From contig PQAF01000043.1 of NCBI GenBank assembly GCA_003105015.1, positions 1 to 48,387 of the forward strand: a stretch of DNA of 48,387 bases, read 5' to 3'. Position 1 is the first letter of the stretch. Every line of letters starts with the position of its first letter. Origin of the DNA: Rhodocyclales bacterium (lineage in GTDB: Bacteria; Pseudomonadota; Gammaproteobacteria; Burkholderiales; Rhodocyclaceae). The notes under the pieces were generated by a model. That model was not told where the DNA came from. It saw only the letters and a list, made by a program, of their open reading frames with translations, and did no database searches. Positions 1 to 8,899 of the stretch are shown one piece after another. A program made the translations under genes and the position numbers.

Positions 1-22
1 GTCATCGTCAGACTAATTACAG

Positions 23-58
23 AAAAAAGCCCGACTTCAAACGAAGTCGGGCTTTTTT
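23..58. terminator. Bidirectional intrinsic terminator upstream of tupB
   Basis: A perfect 10-bp stem (29-38 with 43-52) closes a four-base loop AAAC. It is followed by six T on the plus strand (53-58) and preceded by six A (23-28), so it can work in both directions. It probably ends a gene lying left of the window, which could be the tungstate-binding protein gene tupA, but that gene is not visible. Confidence 0.85.
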
Positions 59-111
59 ATTGATTGCAAACCTTCGGGTATCATCGCGCAACCCCGCCGA
101 ATAGGGCTGTT

Positions 112-807
112 ATGGATTGGTTGGCTACAACCCGAGAAGCATTTGTCTTGCTATTCACCGGTGATGCCGAACTCTGGCAGGTCATTTTCATTTCGCTCAG
201 GGTTTCACTATTGGCAATGCTGATAGCGGCTCCGCCGGCTATTGCCTTTGGCTATTTTCTGGCTACGGCTTCCTTTCCTGGCCGTCGGACGTTGATTGTC
301 ATCACCCAGGGCCTGCTTGCCTCTCCAACCGTGGTTGTCGGGTTGATCCTCTATCTTTTGCTGTCACGCCAGGGGGTATTCGGATCGCTCAAGCTACTCT
401 TCACTCAAGAAGCAATGATCATCGGGCAAGTACTGATTGCTCTGCCGGTATTGGTGGCATTTACCATATCTGCCGTTCAGGGGGCTGATCCACGGGCCCG
501 GGAAACCGCAATAAGTTTGGGAGCCACGCGACTTCGCTCTGCGTGGACTACCTTGCTTGAGGTTCGTTTTGGAGTCATGGCGGCAGTCTTCAATGCATTT
601 GGGAGAATCGTCTCCGAAATCGGCTGCTCGCTCATGGTCGGCGGCAATATTGCCGGAGTAACCCGCAACATCCCTACAGCAATCGCACTTGAAACGAGTA
701 AAGGGGAGTTCGCGCAGGGTATTGCCCTAGGGTTTGTTCTTCTCATGGTTGCACTCAGCGTTAACTTTGCCTTGGCCTTTGCGCAAGGCGAAGGAGGTAT
801 GAAGTGA
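112..807 (+). CDS. tupB: Tungstate ABC transporter, permease subunit (TupB)
   Basis: Inner-membrane permease of a tungstate-type oxyanion importer. The 231-residue product is almost entirely hydrophobic segments with the length usual for TupB. An EAA-type coupling loop lies at about residues 127-150 (RETAISLGATR), and the C-terminal stretch at about 163-205 (SEIGCSLMVGGNIAG, then ALETSKGEFAQGIALG) is characteristic of TupB rather than of ModB or CysT/W. An in-frame ATG at 64 exists, but its extension is polar and non-family, so I chose the ATG at 112. The stop overlaps the start of the ATPase gene by four bases. The periplasmic binding protein is not in the window. Specificity for tungstate over molybdate is inferred from family resemblance. 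Confidence 0.85.
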   Translation: MDWLATTREAFVLLFTGDAELWQVIFISLRVSLLAMLIAAPPAIAFGYFLATASFPGRRTLIVITQGLLASPTVVVGLILYLLLSRQGVFGSLKLLFTQEAMIIGQVLIALPVLVAFTISAVQGADPRARETAISLGATRLRSAWTTLLEVRFGVMAAVFNAFGRIVSEIGCSLMVGGNIAGVTRNIPTAIALETSKGEFAQGIALGFVLLMVALSVNFALAFAQGEGGMK

Positions 808-1481
808 GCGCTCCGATCCTCGTACTTGAGGGGGTGCGCAAATCGTTTGGGGAACGGAACATCCTCGATGTGGCGAAGCTGGAGTTGGCTGCCGGCGAGA
901 GTTATGTGCTGACCGGGGAGAACGGCTCCGGCAAGACGACCCTCTTGAGGATACTGGCGGGCTTGGAGGTGGCTGAGGCCGGCTTCTGTCGGTTCGATGG
1001 CAAGCCAGTCAATCTGCAGGCCTATCCGAAATCGCTGCGGCATGAGGTGATTTATGTTCACCAGCATCCCTATCTGTTTCGTGGCAGCATCGCTGACAAC
1101 ATCGCTTACGGACTGAAGGCGCGCGGCATAGCAGCGTCCATACGTGAGCGGCTGGTAAGGGAAGCCATTGACTGGGCCGGTGTGGCCGATCTGCTCGAAG
1201 TGCCGCCGCAAAGGCTGTCGGGCGGTGAAAAGCAACGGGTGGCGCTGGCACGTGCGCGCGTACTTCACCCGCGTCTTTTCCTGCTCGATGAGCCCACTGC
1301 GAATCTGGATGCCGAGGCGCGTCAGCAAACCATGAGGTTGATACGGGATCTGTGCGCCGCAAACAGTACGGTAGTGCTCGCATGCCATGATCGTGAAATC
1401 ATCGAGCTCCCCCACATGCATCGTCTGCACATGGAACATGGGAATATCGATATGCAGGCTAGTGCTGCGCCCGGGGCCTGA
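804..1481 (+). CDS. tupC: Tungstate ABC transporter, ATP-binding subunit (TupC)
   Basis: Cytoplasmic ATPase that powers the TupB permease. Of 225 residues, Walker A is at 38-46 (GENGSGKTT), the Q-loop glutamine at about 87, the ABC signature LSGGEKQR at 138-145, and Walker B LFLLDE at 158-163. The start is a GTG whose last bases overlap the tupB stop (GTGA), indicating translational coupling. The protein is short and lacks the C-terminal TOBE/MOP oxyanion-sensing domain of ModC, which fits TupC. Its partner is tupB immediately upstream; the W-dependent aldehyde oxidoreductase operon about 32 kb away is a plausible consumer of the imported tungstate. Confidence 0.85.
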   Translation: MSAPILVLEGVRKSFGERNILDVAKLELAAGESYVLTGENGSGKTTLLRILAGLEVAEAGFCRFDGKPVNLQAYPKSLRHEVIYVHQHPYLFRGSIADNIAYGLKARGIAASIRERLVREAIDWAGVADLLEVPPQRLSGGEKQRVALARARVLHPRLFLLDEPTANLDAEARQQTMRLIRDLCAANSTVVLACHDREIIELPHMHRLHMEHGNIDMQASAAPGA

Positions 1482-1482
1482 T

Positions 1483-2085
1483 ATGAAGAAACTATTGGTG
1501 CTGGGCTTGCTTTGGCTGTGCACTTCATCGCGGGCAGATGTGTTTGTCCGTGACGATATCATTGCCGACCCTGCTCCAAGCCAGTTGAGCGTTTGCCATG
1601 AGAATGGTTGCAATAGACTTGAATATGTCAGCTTGACGTTTGAGCAATGGCAGGAACTACGCGGTTTATTTCATCCGCTGGCACGCAGTCCGGAAGAGGA
1701 GCGCGAAAGATTGCGCCGTGCGCTTGCCCTGATGGAGAAATTCGTCGGCGCAGCTACCGGCACCTCAAGGGATAAGGGGGGGACTTTCAATGGTGGTGAA
1801 GGGCAAATGGACTGCATCGATGAGTCAATCAATACCACCTTATACTTGACGATGCTACAGAAATACGGGCTGATGCGGGAACATCGGGTGGAGGACAGGG
1901 CCACACGCGGCTGGTTTCTAGGGGGTTGGCCGCACACGACTGCGGTGATCAGCGAGGCCGCTGTGCTTGGGGAGCAAGGGCGCGGACGGCTCTGGGCAAT
2001 CGACTCATGGTTTCTGGATAATGGGGAGCCGCCTTTCATCCTTCCATTGGAAACATGGAAGGCTGGGTGGGAGCCAATCCGGTAA
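1483..2085 (+). CDS. Exported protein with transglutaminase-like Cys-His-Asp pattern
   Basis: A 200-residue protein that I cannot name. The ATG at 1483 sits one base after the tupC stop and opens a clear Sec signal peptide ([13 protein letters not shown], cleavage likely near residue 18 after SRA). The open frame extends upstream to 1387, but that part overlaps tupC and would bury the signal peptide. The mature part carries MDCIDES (Cys111), WPHTTAVI (His151) and WAIDSW (Asp174), in the order and spacing seen in papain/transglutaminase-fold enzymes. This suggests a periplasmic cysteine-protease or transglutaminase-like activity. That reading is inference from motif order only. It may be cotranscribed with tupBC. 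Confidence 0.65.
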   Translation: MKKLLVLGLLWLCTSSRADVFVRDDIIADPAPSQLSVCHENGCNRLEYVSLTFEQWQELRGLFHPLARSPEEERERLRRALALMEKFVGAATGTSRDKGGTFNGGEGQMDCIDESINTTLYLTMLQKYGLMREHRVEDRATRGWFLGGWPHTTAVISEAAVLGEQGRGRLWAIDSWFLDNGEPPFILPLETWKAGWEPIR

Positions 2086-2117
2086 AATGCGGAACTTCAG
2101 CAGCCCCTTGTAGACGG

Positions 2118-3089
2118 ATGAAGACCACTTTCCTGGATTTCGAGCAACCAATCGCCGAATTGGAAGCGAAGATCGAAGAACTGCGTTATGTGCAAGATGA
2201 CTCGGCCGTCGACATTTCCGAGGAGATTAGCCGCCTGGAAACCAAGAGCCAATCGCTGACCAAGGATATCTACGCCAGGCTTACGCCCTGGCAGATTGCC
2301 CAAGTAGCACGACATCCACAGCGGCCTTATACGCTCGACTATATACAGCATATTTTTACGGATTTTGTGGAGCTGCACGGTGATCGTTCCTTTGCGGACG
2401 ATCACGCCATCGTCGGAGGTCTTGCGCGCTTCAACGGACAGTCGGTGATGGTGATCGGCCATCAAAAGGGACGCGATACCAAGGAAAAAATCCATCGCAA
2501 TTTTGGAATGCCCCGCCCTGAGGGGTATCGCAAGGCACTACGATTGATGCGCCTTGCCGAAAAATTCGGCATCCCGGTGATTACCTTCGTCGATACGCCA
2601 GGCGCCTATCCGGGAATCGATGCGGAAGAGCGTGGCCAGTCCGAGGCCATTGGTCGCAATTTGTATGTCATGGCCGAGTTGAAAGTGCCGCTCATCTGTA
2701 CGGTGATCGGTGAGGGTGGATCGGGAGGGGCGCTAGCCATTGCTGTTGGTGATGTCGTCATGATGCTGCAATATGCCACTTATTCGGTTATCTCGCCGGA
2801 AGGCTGCGCTTCCATTCTCTGGAAGAGTGCCGAGAAGGCGCCCGAGGCGGCAGAGACGATGGGCATCACCGCATCGCGTCTGAAAACCCTCGGCCTGGTG
2901 GATCGCGTCGTGAACGAACCTCTTGGCGGTGCCCACCGCGACCACCGAATCATGGCGCAGGCACTCAAGAAGGCGCTGCAGGATGCCTTGCGTCAAGTCT
3001 CCGATCTTTCTCCCGCCGAGCTTGTCGAGCAGCGTTTTGAGCGTGTGCTCGGTTATGGCAAGTACAAGGAACAGCAGGCCGCCCGTTGA
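2118..3089 (+). CDS. accA: Acetyl-CoA carboxylase carboxyltransferase subunit alpha
   Basis: Alpha half of the carboxyltransferase that moves CO2 from biotin on AccB to acetyl-CoA, giving malonyl-CoA for fatty acid synthesis. At 323 residues it has the usual AccA length. The N-terminal coiled part ([18 protein letters not shown]) is followed by the crotonase-like core, including [14 protein letters not shown], the glycine-rich [10 protein letters not shown] and the [12 protein letters not shown] segment. The ATG at 2118 matches the family start; the upstream in-frame ATG at 2055 lies inside the preceding gene. A TAAAAT hexamer at 2083-2088 is a possible -10 box, without a good -35. The 3' end overlaps tilS by 35 bases, a common betaproteobacterial arrangement. 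Confidence 0.97.
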   Translation: MKTTFLDFEQPIAELEAKIEELRYVQDDSAVDISEEISRLETKSQSLTKDIYARLTPWQIAQVARHPQRPYTLDYIQHIFTDFVELHGDRSFADDHAIVGGLARFNGQSVMVIGHQKGRDTKEKIHRNFGMPRPEGYRKALRLMRLAEKFGIPVITFVDTPGAYPGIDAEERGQSEAIGRNLYVMAELKVPLICTVIGEGGSGGALAIAVGDVVMMLQYATYSVISPEGCASILWKSAEKAPEAAETMGITASRLKTLGLVDRVVNEPLGGAHRDHRIMAQALKKALQDALRQVSDLSPAELVEQRFERVLGYGKYKEQQAAR

Positions 3090-4404
3090 TCTGATCGCTC
3101 GGATATCCGACTGCCTGAGGCAGTTTGTCCGGGGGAGCGATCGGCTTGTTGCAGCACTCTCCGGAGGGGTGGATTCCGTCCTTCTCCTGCATATACTGCT
3201 CAGGCTGTCCGGAAGGCATGGATTCCATCTGTCCGCGCTGCATGTCAACCACGGTATCAGCCCGAATTCGGATCGATGGCAGGCGTTCTGCGAGCAGTTG
3301 TGCGAGGCATGGGGAATTCGGCTCGACGTGAAAAAGGTAGTCGTGGAGCGCGACGGCGACGAGGGGTTAGAGGGGGCTGCGCGCCGAGCCCGTTACAAGG
3401 CCTTTGCAGAAGAGGATGCCGAATGGTTGGTTCTGGCGCACCATCGCGACGACCAGGCCGAGACCCTTCTCTTCAATCTTCTGCGGGGAGCAGGCGTCGG
3501 TGGTGCCGCGGCCATGCCGGTGGTGCGACCATTTGCCACCCGCCAGGGAACGGGCATTCTGCGCCCGTTCCTTAATACCTCGCGCAAGGAGATCGTGGAT
3601 TATGCCCGCGCTGAGGATTTGGCGTGGATCGAGGACGAAAGCAATGTCGATTCTCGGTATGCCCGCAACTTCCTCCGGCATCGAATTTTCCCGTTGCTGA
3701 GGGAACGGTTCCCGGGCTGCGATGCCGTGATGGCCCGGGCGGCAGCGCACTTTTCCGAGAGCGAGCATCTGCTGGAAGAGCTTGCCAGAAGCGATGCCGC
3801 AATGGTTATGCGCGAAGGCCGGATCATCGCATCGCGGTTAGCAAGACTCGATGGAGCACGCGCACGAAATCTGCTGCGGTATGTTCTGCGCAGTGAAGGT
3901 ATCCTTCAACCAGATAGCGTACGGCTGCATGAAATTGTGCGTCAGGTGTGCCGTGCCGCCCCTGATCGCCATTTGTCCTTCGATTTGGGGGGGAAGGTGC
4001 TGTATCGATATCGAGACGAGGTCTGGTTGATTCCGCGTGCCGAGACGGGATCTGACACGGTTTGGCGGGGGGAGGCCAGGTTGAAATGGGGTGCAGCGGT
4101 GCTGCACTTCAAAACCTTGGCGGGTGCGGGAATCAGCCGAGAAAAGCTTGTCAGTAATTGTGTGAGGATTTCCCTCCGGCGGGGAGGGGAACGCTTTCAG
4201 ACGGATAGCCGAAGACCTCGCAGGGAACTGAAGAAACTGTTGCAGGAACATGCCGTGCCGCCGTGGGAAAGAAGTAAAATGCCATTGTTGTGGTGTGGCG
4301 ACAATCTTGTCTGGGTTCCCGGCATTGGCATCGATTGCGCTTGGCAATGTGCTCCGGGAGAGCCCGGGATCATGCCGGAGCTTGAGGATCTACCTTCGGC
4401 CTGA
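3055..4404 (+). CDS. tilS: tRNA(Ile)-lysidine synthetase
   Basis: Modifies the wobble cytidine of the AUA-reading tRNA-Ile2 to lysidine using ATP and lysine, which changes both codon and amino acid identity; essential and cytoplasmic. The PP-loop motif SGGVDS is at residues 36-41 of the 449-residue product, followed by ALHVNHG and the [19 protein letters not shown] stretch typical of TilS. A C-terminal TilS substrate-binding domain ends near [10 protein letters not shown]. The ATG at 3055 lies inside accA (35-base overlap); the open frame runs further upstream but without TilS-like sequence. The 3' end overlaps the convergent dctR gene by 15 bases, so no terminator fits between them. Confidence 0.95.
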   Translation: MASTRNSRPPVDLIARISDCLRQFVRGSDRLVAALSGGVDSVLLLHILLRLSGRHGFHLSALHVNHGISPNSDRWQAFCEQLCEAWGIRLDVKKVVVERDGDEGLEGAARRARYKAFAEEDAEWLVLAHHRDDQAETLLFNLLRGAGVGGAAAMPVVRPFATRQGTGILRPFLNTSRKEIVDYARAEDLAWIEDESNVDSRYARNFLRHRIFPLLRERFPGCDAVMARAAAHFSESEHLLEELARSDAAMVMREGRIIASRLARLDGARARNLLRYVLRSEGILQPDSVRLHEIVRQVCRAAPDRHLSFDLGGKVLYRYRDEVWLIPRAETGSDTVWRGEARLKWGAAVLHFKTLAGAGISREKLVSNCVRISLRRGGERFQTDSRRPRRELKKLLQEHAVPPWERSKMPLLWCGDNLVWVPGIGIDCAWQCAPGEPGIMPELEDLPSA

Positions 4405-4989
4405 AAGCAGCTGGGCCAGTTCCACGGCCGACTTGACCCCCATTTTCTCGAAGATGCGGGCCCGGTGCACCTCTACCGTTCGCATGGCGATGTTCAATTC
4501 GTCGGCAATCACCTTGTTGTATTTCCCGTCAAGAATGCGTGCCATGACCTCCCGCTCTCGAGGCGTGAGTTGTCCTATACGGGCATCAAGCGACGCCTGT
4601 CCCGCACGCCGCACCTGCCGCGATGCATCGAACGCCAAGGCTTGAATCACGCGATCCACCAGTTCATTGTCGTTGAACGGTTTTTCGACGAAATCGAAAG
4701 CCCCCTTTTTGACTGCGGCGACGGCGAGTGGAATATCGCCATGCCCACTGAGGAAGATCACGGGCATGTGGGATCCTTGCTCGGATAGGAAGTCAAACAA
4801 CTCCAGTCCGCTCATGCCTTCCATGCGCACGTCCAACACCAGGCAGCCACGCAGGTCATTCCGCCAGTCAGCAAGAAAAGCTTCTGCCGAATGCCAGGCA
4901 CGGCTTGCCACCATGCGAGACTTGAACAACCAGGTCAGCGCATCGCGAATGGCCTCGTCGTCGTCAACGATATAGGCTGTTCCAATCAT
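4390..4989 (-). CDS. dctR: C4-dicarboxylate response regulator, FixJ/LuxR type (DctR)
   Basis: Two-domain transcription regulator of 199 residues. The receiver domain (about 1-120) has the acidic pair Asp9-Asp10, phospho-acceptor Asp53 in LVLDVRM, and the conserved lysine in VEKPF. A LuxR/FixJ-type helix-turn-helix (about 138-190, LTPREREVMARIL then MRTVEVHRARIFEKMGV) binds DNA. It follows the sensor kinase gene with a four-base ATGA overlap and stands divergent from dctPQM, matching the DctSR systems that induce TRAP dicarboxylate uptake. Activation of dctPQM is therefore inferred from context and family. The name is by analogy with Rhodobacter; it is not the NtrC-like DctD type. Confidence 0.85.
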   Translation of the reverse strand: MIGTAYIVDDDEAIRDALTWLFKSRMVASRAWHSAEAFLADWRNDLRGCLVLDVRMEGMSGLELFDFLSEQGSHMPVIFLSGHGDIPLAVAAVKKGAFDFVEKPFNDNELVDRVIQALAFDASRQVRRAGQASLDARIGQLTPREREVMARILDGKYNKVIADELNIAMRTVEVHRARIFEKMGVKSAVELAQLLSGRR

Positions 4990-6962
4990 GCCTCCTCCCG
5001 CGGCAGGGTGAAGCGGAAAACGGTCCCTCCCTCCGGGTTGGCGTCAACCCACATGCGTCCCTTGTGGAATTCTATGATGGAGCGGCAGATGTTCAGACCC
5101 ATACCCATGCCTTCCGGCTTTGTCGAGAAGAACGGTTCAAAAAGATGCGCTGCGGCCTCTTGCGCGATCCCGCTGCCATGATCTGCAACACTGACCAGAA
5201 TGCCCTTTTCGTCTAGGACGGTACTTACGATGAGTTGCTTCCGGTCGGATGGCGTGGCTTGCATGGCATCCATGCCATTACGCATCAGATTGAGAAGCAC
5301 CTGCTCGATCATGACGCGGTCAGCCAGGATTTCCGGCAGAGGGCTGAACAGGTCCTGTACGATCCTCACGCCACCTTTCCGTGCATCGGCCTCGATAAGC
5401 CCCGTTGCGTCCTCGATGATTTCGTTGACATTGCAGAACGCGCGCTGCGGCTCGCTGCGACGAACGAAATCGTAGATGCGTCGGATGACGCGTCCGGCGC
5501 GCTGGGCTTGGGCAGCCAGTTTGCCGAGCGCTTCACGCAGCTCGCTTCGCGGCAAGTCGCCTGCATCGAGACGATTGATGCAGCCGGTCGTATAGCTGGA
5601 GATGGCAGACAACGGCTGGTTCAGTTCATGGGCGAGGGTGGATGCCATCTCGCCCATAGTCACCAGACGGGCAGTGAACTGAAGCTTCTCCCGCTGCTGT
5701 CGCGAGAGCTCTTCGGCCCGCTTGCGCTCCGTTACGTCGAGTACCGACCCCATCCAGCCTGTATGACGCCCTTCGGCGTCGATGAGTGGTGCTTCGTATA
5801 TAAGCGCGTCGAAACGCTCACCGTTCTTGCGCTGAAGAGGCAATTCCACGCCTTCACTGGGTGCCAGTCCGGCCAGTACCTTCTGGTGTGCGGTTAGCGT
5901 TGCATCGTATTCCTCGGGAACCCAGTAGGGCATGGGGGGGCTGAGCCCAACAAGTTCGCTGGCGGAGAAACCTGTCATGCGGCAGAAGGCCGGATTGACA
6001 TAGATGATGCGCCCATCCAGGTCGCGGGCGCGCAGTCCTGTGAACAGGGAATCTTCCATCGCCTTGCGGAAGGCGTGCTCACGCGACAAGGCTTGCTCCG
6101 CCTCCAGTCGTCTTTGCACATGCCTGCGGAGGGACCAGAGGCTGCCGAGCACGGCAATGGCCAGGCCGACAATGATGACCGCCAGAGCGTTTCGCCACAG
6201 GCCGGTTTCCGTGCGATAGGCATTGGCCACGAGCAACAGCCCATGTCCCGGCGGCTCGAAGGGGATCTGGTAGTTGAGGGTTTCCTCGCCTGCCTTGAGA
6301 TTGGATTTCGAGCCGAGGACTGCCCCTCCCGCATCCGTCACGCTCAAGCGGTAGCGCTCGGCAAACCACCAGGGCACCTGCTCGGCGATCAGTTTCCGAA
6401 TCGAGAAGGTGGCCATGATCGTGCCAAGGAGCTGGCTGTCACGAAAATAGGGAACGACCAAGTCGAAAAAAAATTCCCCTTCGTCCGGGTATGGCGGGCT
6501 GAACGCGGCCTTGCCGGTCGAGTTCGACAGGGTGTAGGCCTGTCTTGAGGGTTCCGGTCTGGGGGCGATACCGCCGATGTCGTCCGTGACCGTGCCGGGG
6601 GCTCCTCGCAGCAGTGCGCCGCCTTCGTCCAGAATGAGCAGTTTGACCATGCCCGGGCTGTTCAGCATCAGGCTGCGGGCATGCGGGTCGAACCGGGGCC
6701 CTGCCAGTTCGCCCGCAAAGTAATCCTGGGCAAGTTGTTGCAAATGCTCCTGATGGCGGGACAACTGAAAGTCGAGGTTCTGTTCGACCCAGAGCATGTC
6801 GTTGATCAATGTCGCCTTCTGCTCCTCGATTTCCTGCCGATGCAGCAACCAGAGCAGGGCGCCAAGGGCGAGCAGGAACAGGAAGACCGCGACACGGGGT
6901 ACGGTCCAGTCCCAGGGACGAAGGTTCTGCGGACGCTGGCTGTTGGGGAGCGGCGGGCTCAT
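4986..6962 (-). CDS. dctS: C4-dicarboxylate sensor histidine kinase (DctS)
   Basis: Membrane sensor kinase of 658 residues. A transmembrane helix at about 22-41 is followed by a periplasmic sensing region and a second helix near 250-275 (LAVIIVGLAIAVLGSLW). A cytoplasmic PAS domain follows (about 295-410, with YVNPAFCRMTGFSASELVG), then the dimerisation/phosphoacceptor helix with His445 (LAHELNQPL), and the ATPase domain with an N box around 562 (NLMRNGMDAM), G1 DHGSG and G2 GMGMGL. The start ATG at 6962 follows the family; the frame is open to 7067 without recognisable sequence. DctS phosphorylates DctR, encoded just downstream, in response to external dicarboxylates or related acids; the ligand cannot be read from the sequence. 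Confidence 0.88.
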   Translation of the reverse strand: MSPPLPNSQRPQNLRPWDWTVPRVAVFLFLLALGALLWLLHRQEIEEQKATLINDMLWVEQNLDFQLSRHQEHLQQLAQDYFAGELAGPRFDPHARSLMLNSPGMVKLLILDEGGALLRGAPGTVTDDIGGIAPRPEPSRQAYTLSNSTGKAAFSPPYPDEGEFFFDLVVPYFRDSQLLGTIMATFSIRKLIAEQVPWWFAERYRLSVTDAGGAVLGSKSNLKAGEETLNYQIPFEPPGHGLLLVANAYRTETGLWRNALAVIIVGLAIAVLGSLWSLRRHVQRRLEAEQALSREHAFRKAMEDSLFTGLRARDLDGRIIYVNPAFCRMTGFSASELVGLSPPMPYWVPEEYDATLTAHQKVLAGLAPSEGVELPLQRKNGERFDALIYEAPLIDAEGRHTGWMGSVLDVTERKRAEELSRQQREKLQFTARLVTMGEMASTLAHELNQPLSAISSYTTGCINRLDAGDLPRSELREALGKLAAQAQRAGRVIRRIYDFVRRSEPQRAFCNVNEIIEDATGLIEADARKGGVRIVQDLFSPLPEILADRVMIEQVLLNLMRNGMDAMQATPSDRKQLIVSTVLDEKGILVSVADHGSGIAQEAAAHLFEPFFSTKPEGMGMGLNICRSIIEFHKGRMWVDANPEGGTVFRFTLPREEA

Positions 6963-7121
6963 TGGTACGAGAATTCTCCAAAAACATGGTACACCAAGCC
7001 GTTGCTTCTGCCGGGTTGCGGATATCCACAATGGCTGCCGGTTGCGCTTCCCTTGAAAATGCGCCACGCTAGCAATTCAAAACCGCCCCATGCAAAGGGG
7101 CAATATTTCCTGGAGGAGACG
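6963..7121. promoter_or_regulatory. Divergent dctS-dctP control region
   Basis: This 159-base spacer must hold the promoters of both the sensor/regulator pair and the TRAP operon. It contains a perfect 10-bp palindrome GAGAATTCTC at 6969-6978 beside the dctS start. A small stem-loop at 7085-7101 (GCCCC/GGGGC, seven-base loop) sits just ahead of the dctP ribosome-binding site GGAGGA (7112-7117). I could not pick a convincing -35/-10 pair for dctP; a TTGAAA at 7053-7058 has no well-spaced -10. Confidence 0.4.
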
Positions 7122-8126
7122 ATGAAACTGCGTAATCTTTTGATGGGCATGACGGCATTGGCATTTTCCGCGGCTGTTGCGGCGCAACAGCCGATTGTGA
7201 TCAAGTTCAGCCACGTCGTTGCCAAGGAAACCCCGAAGGGGAAGGCGTCGGATTTCTTCGCCAAGCGCGCGGAAGAGCTGACCAAGGGCAAGGTGAAGGT
7301 CGAGGTGTATGCCAACAGCACCCTCTACAAGGACAAGGAAGAGATGGAGGCGCTGCAACTTGGCGCCGTACAGATGCTGGCACCATCCTTGGCTAAGTTC
7401 GGTCCGCTCGGGGTGAAGGAGTTCGAGGTTTTCGATCTGCCGTTCATCTTCGACAACTACACCGAACTGCACAAGATTACCCAAGGCCCGGTCGGCAAGC
7501 AGTTGATGGCCAAGCTGGAGCCGAAAGGCATCAAGGGGCTCGCCTATTGGGACAACGGCTTCAAGTCGATGTCCGCCAACAAGCAACTCAAGGCGCCCGA
7601 GGACTTCAAGGGCCTGAAGATGCGCATCCAGTCCTCCAAGGTGCTGGAATCGCAGATGCGCTCGGTGGGCGCCCTGCCTCAGGTGATGGCCTTCTCCGAG
7701 GTGTACCAGGCTTTGCAGACCGGCGTGGTGGACGGCACCGAGAACCCGCATTCGAACCTCTACACGCAGAAGATGCACGAAGTGCAGAAGCACATGACCC
7801 TGACCGACCACGGCTATCTCGGCTACGCCGTGATTACCAACAAGAAGTTCTGGGAAGGACTGCCCGCCGATGTACGCGGTCAGCTCGAGCAGGCGATGCA
7901 GGAGTCGACCGACTACGCCAACAAGATCGCCAAGGAGGAAAACGATCAGGCGCTGGAAAAGGTGAAGGCCTCCGGCAAGACCCAGATCTACGCCCCGACG
8001 GCGGCCGAGCGCATGGCCATCAAGAAGGCCATGATGAAGACCCACAGGGAAATGGAGTCGCGCATCGGCAAGGAGATCATCGAGTCGGTTTACAAGGAAA
8101 CCGGCTTCGATCCGTCCAAACTGTAA
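7122..8126 (+). CDS. dctP: TRAP dicarboxylate transporter substrate-binding protein (DctP)
   Basis: Periplasmic solute-binding protein of a tripartite ATP-independent transporter. A Sec signal peptide (residues 1-21, ending SAAVAA) precedes a 313-residue mature DctP/YiaO-fold domain. The conserved arginine that grips the substrate carboxylate lies in GLKMRIQSS, and VVDGTENPHSN is a family hallmark. The strong ribosome-binding site GGAGGA lies five bases before the ATG at 7122; the longer open frame to 6681 crosses the divergent dctS gene and is not coding. A terminator between this gene and dctQ should give more binding protein than membrane subunits. Closeness to DctP and the dctSR neighbours favour C4-dicarboxylates such as succinate, malate or fumarate. 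Confidence 0.93.
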   Translation: MKLRNLLMGMTALAFSAAVAAQQPIVIKFSHVVAKETPKGKASDFFAKRAEELTKGKVKVEVYANSTLYKDKEEMEALQLGAVQMLAPSLAKFGPLGVKEFEVFDLPFIFDNYTELHKITQGPVGKQLMAKLEPKGIKGLAYWDNGFKSMSANKQLKAPEDFKGLKMRIQSSKVLESQMRSVGALPQVMAFSEVYQALQTGVVDGTENPHSNLYTQKMHEVQKHMTLTDHGYLGYAVITNKKFWEGLPADVRGQLEQAMQESTDYANKIAKEENDQALEKVKASGKTQIYAPTAAERMAIKKAMMKTHREMESRIGKEIIESVYKETGFDPSKL

Positions 8127-8136
8127 CGACGTCATG

Positions 8137-8167
8137 CTAGCGGCGCATCAGCGCCGCTAGTTTTTTT
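8137..8167 (+). terminator. Intrinsic terminator between dctP and dctQ
   Basis: A perfect 10-bp G+C-rich stem (8137-8146 with 8151-8160) with loop ATCA is followed by seven T (8161-8167). It begins ten bases after the dctP stop and ends 15 bases before dctQ, inside the operon. It would stop or slow most transcripts and protect the dctP mRNA 3' end. Confidence 0.9.
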
Positions 8168-8182
8168 GGGAGGCGGCCGGCA

Positions 8183-8899
8183 ATGATGAAAGTCCTCGAC
8201 CACCTTGAGGAATGGCTGATTACGTTCCTCATGGGAACGGCGACGGTGATCATTTTCGTGGCTGTGATGCATCGTTACGCCACCGGCTTTGCGATACCGG
8301 GCGTGCAGGACTGGCTGCTGGGACTCAACCTCGGCTGGGCCCAGGAGCTATGCATCATCATGTTCGTCTGGATGGCCAAATTCGGGGCGGCCTACGGCGT
8401 GCGCACCGGCATCCATGTGGGCGTGGACGTGCTGATCAACCGCCTGCAGGAAGGCATGCGCGGGAAGTTCATCGTTTTCGGGCTGCTGGCGGGCGCCACT
8501 TTCACCGGCATCGTCGGCACGCTCGGTGCAGCTTTTGTCTGGGAGAACGGCGCGCATTACGCCATCTTCAAGTTTTTCGGACTCGCCACCGGCGATGTGC
8601 CGGAGGGACCGACTACGCCGGATCTGGAATGGCCGACCTGGATCGTCTACTCCGCAGTGCCATTCGGTTCCTATCTGATGTGCTTCAGATTCCTGCAAGT
8701 GATGGTCAGCTTCCTGCGCACGGGGTCGCTGCCGCATCACGACCATGGCCATGTGGAAGGCGTCGAGGAGGAACCGCTGCCCCCTCCCGGCGAGGAAGAC
8801 AAGGTGTTCCGCATGGACGATGAGTTGCACGCCCGCGACCTGTTGGACAAAAGTCAGTCGCAGCGGGACGGCGGCCAATCCGGAGGGGCGCGCAAATGA
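8183..8899 (+). CDS. dctQ: TRAP transporter small permease subunit (DctQ)
   Basis: Small membrane subunit of 238 residues that joins the large DctM permease to form the Na+-driven TRAP carrier. Four hydrophobic segments are visible (from about residues 13, 52, 95 and 155), along with the family motif VRTGIHVGVDVLINRL at about 73-88. The hydrophilic C-terminal tail (about 185-238, rich in His, Glu and Pro) is longer than in many DctQ proteins. The ATG at 8183 is followed by a second ATG; a GGAGG lies at 8168-8174. The stop overlaps the dctM start by four bases. Confidence 0.9.
   Translation: MMKVLDHLEEWLITFLMGTATVIIFVAVMHRYATGFAIPGVQDWLLGLNLGWAQELCIIMFVWMAKFGAAYGVRTGIHVGVDVLINRLQEGMRGKFIVFGLLAGATFTGIVGTLGAAFVWENGAHYAIFKFFGLATGDVPEGPTTPDLEWPTWIVYSAVPFGSYLMCFRFLQVMVSFLRTGSLPHHDHGHVEGVEEEPLPPPGEEDKVFRMDDELHARDLLDKSQSQRDGGQSGGARK

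Noticed and set aside
477..1613. Long minus-strand open frame opposite tupBC
   Set aside because: Low-complexity, non-family sequence antisense to clear tupB and tupC motifs; a shadow of high-G+C codon use.
7032..7046. Sigma-54-like promoter (TGGCTGC...TTGC) before dctP
   Set aside because: The spacing between the GG and GC elements is one base too short, and the adjacent regulator is FixJ/LuxR type, not an NtrC-like sigma-54 activator.
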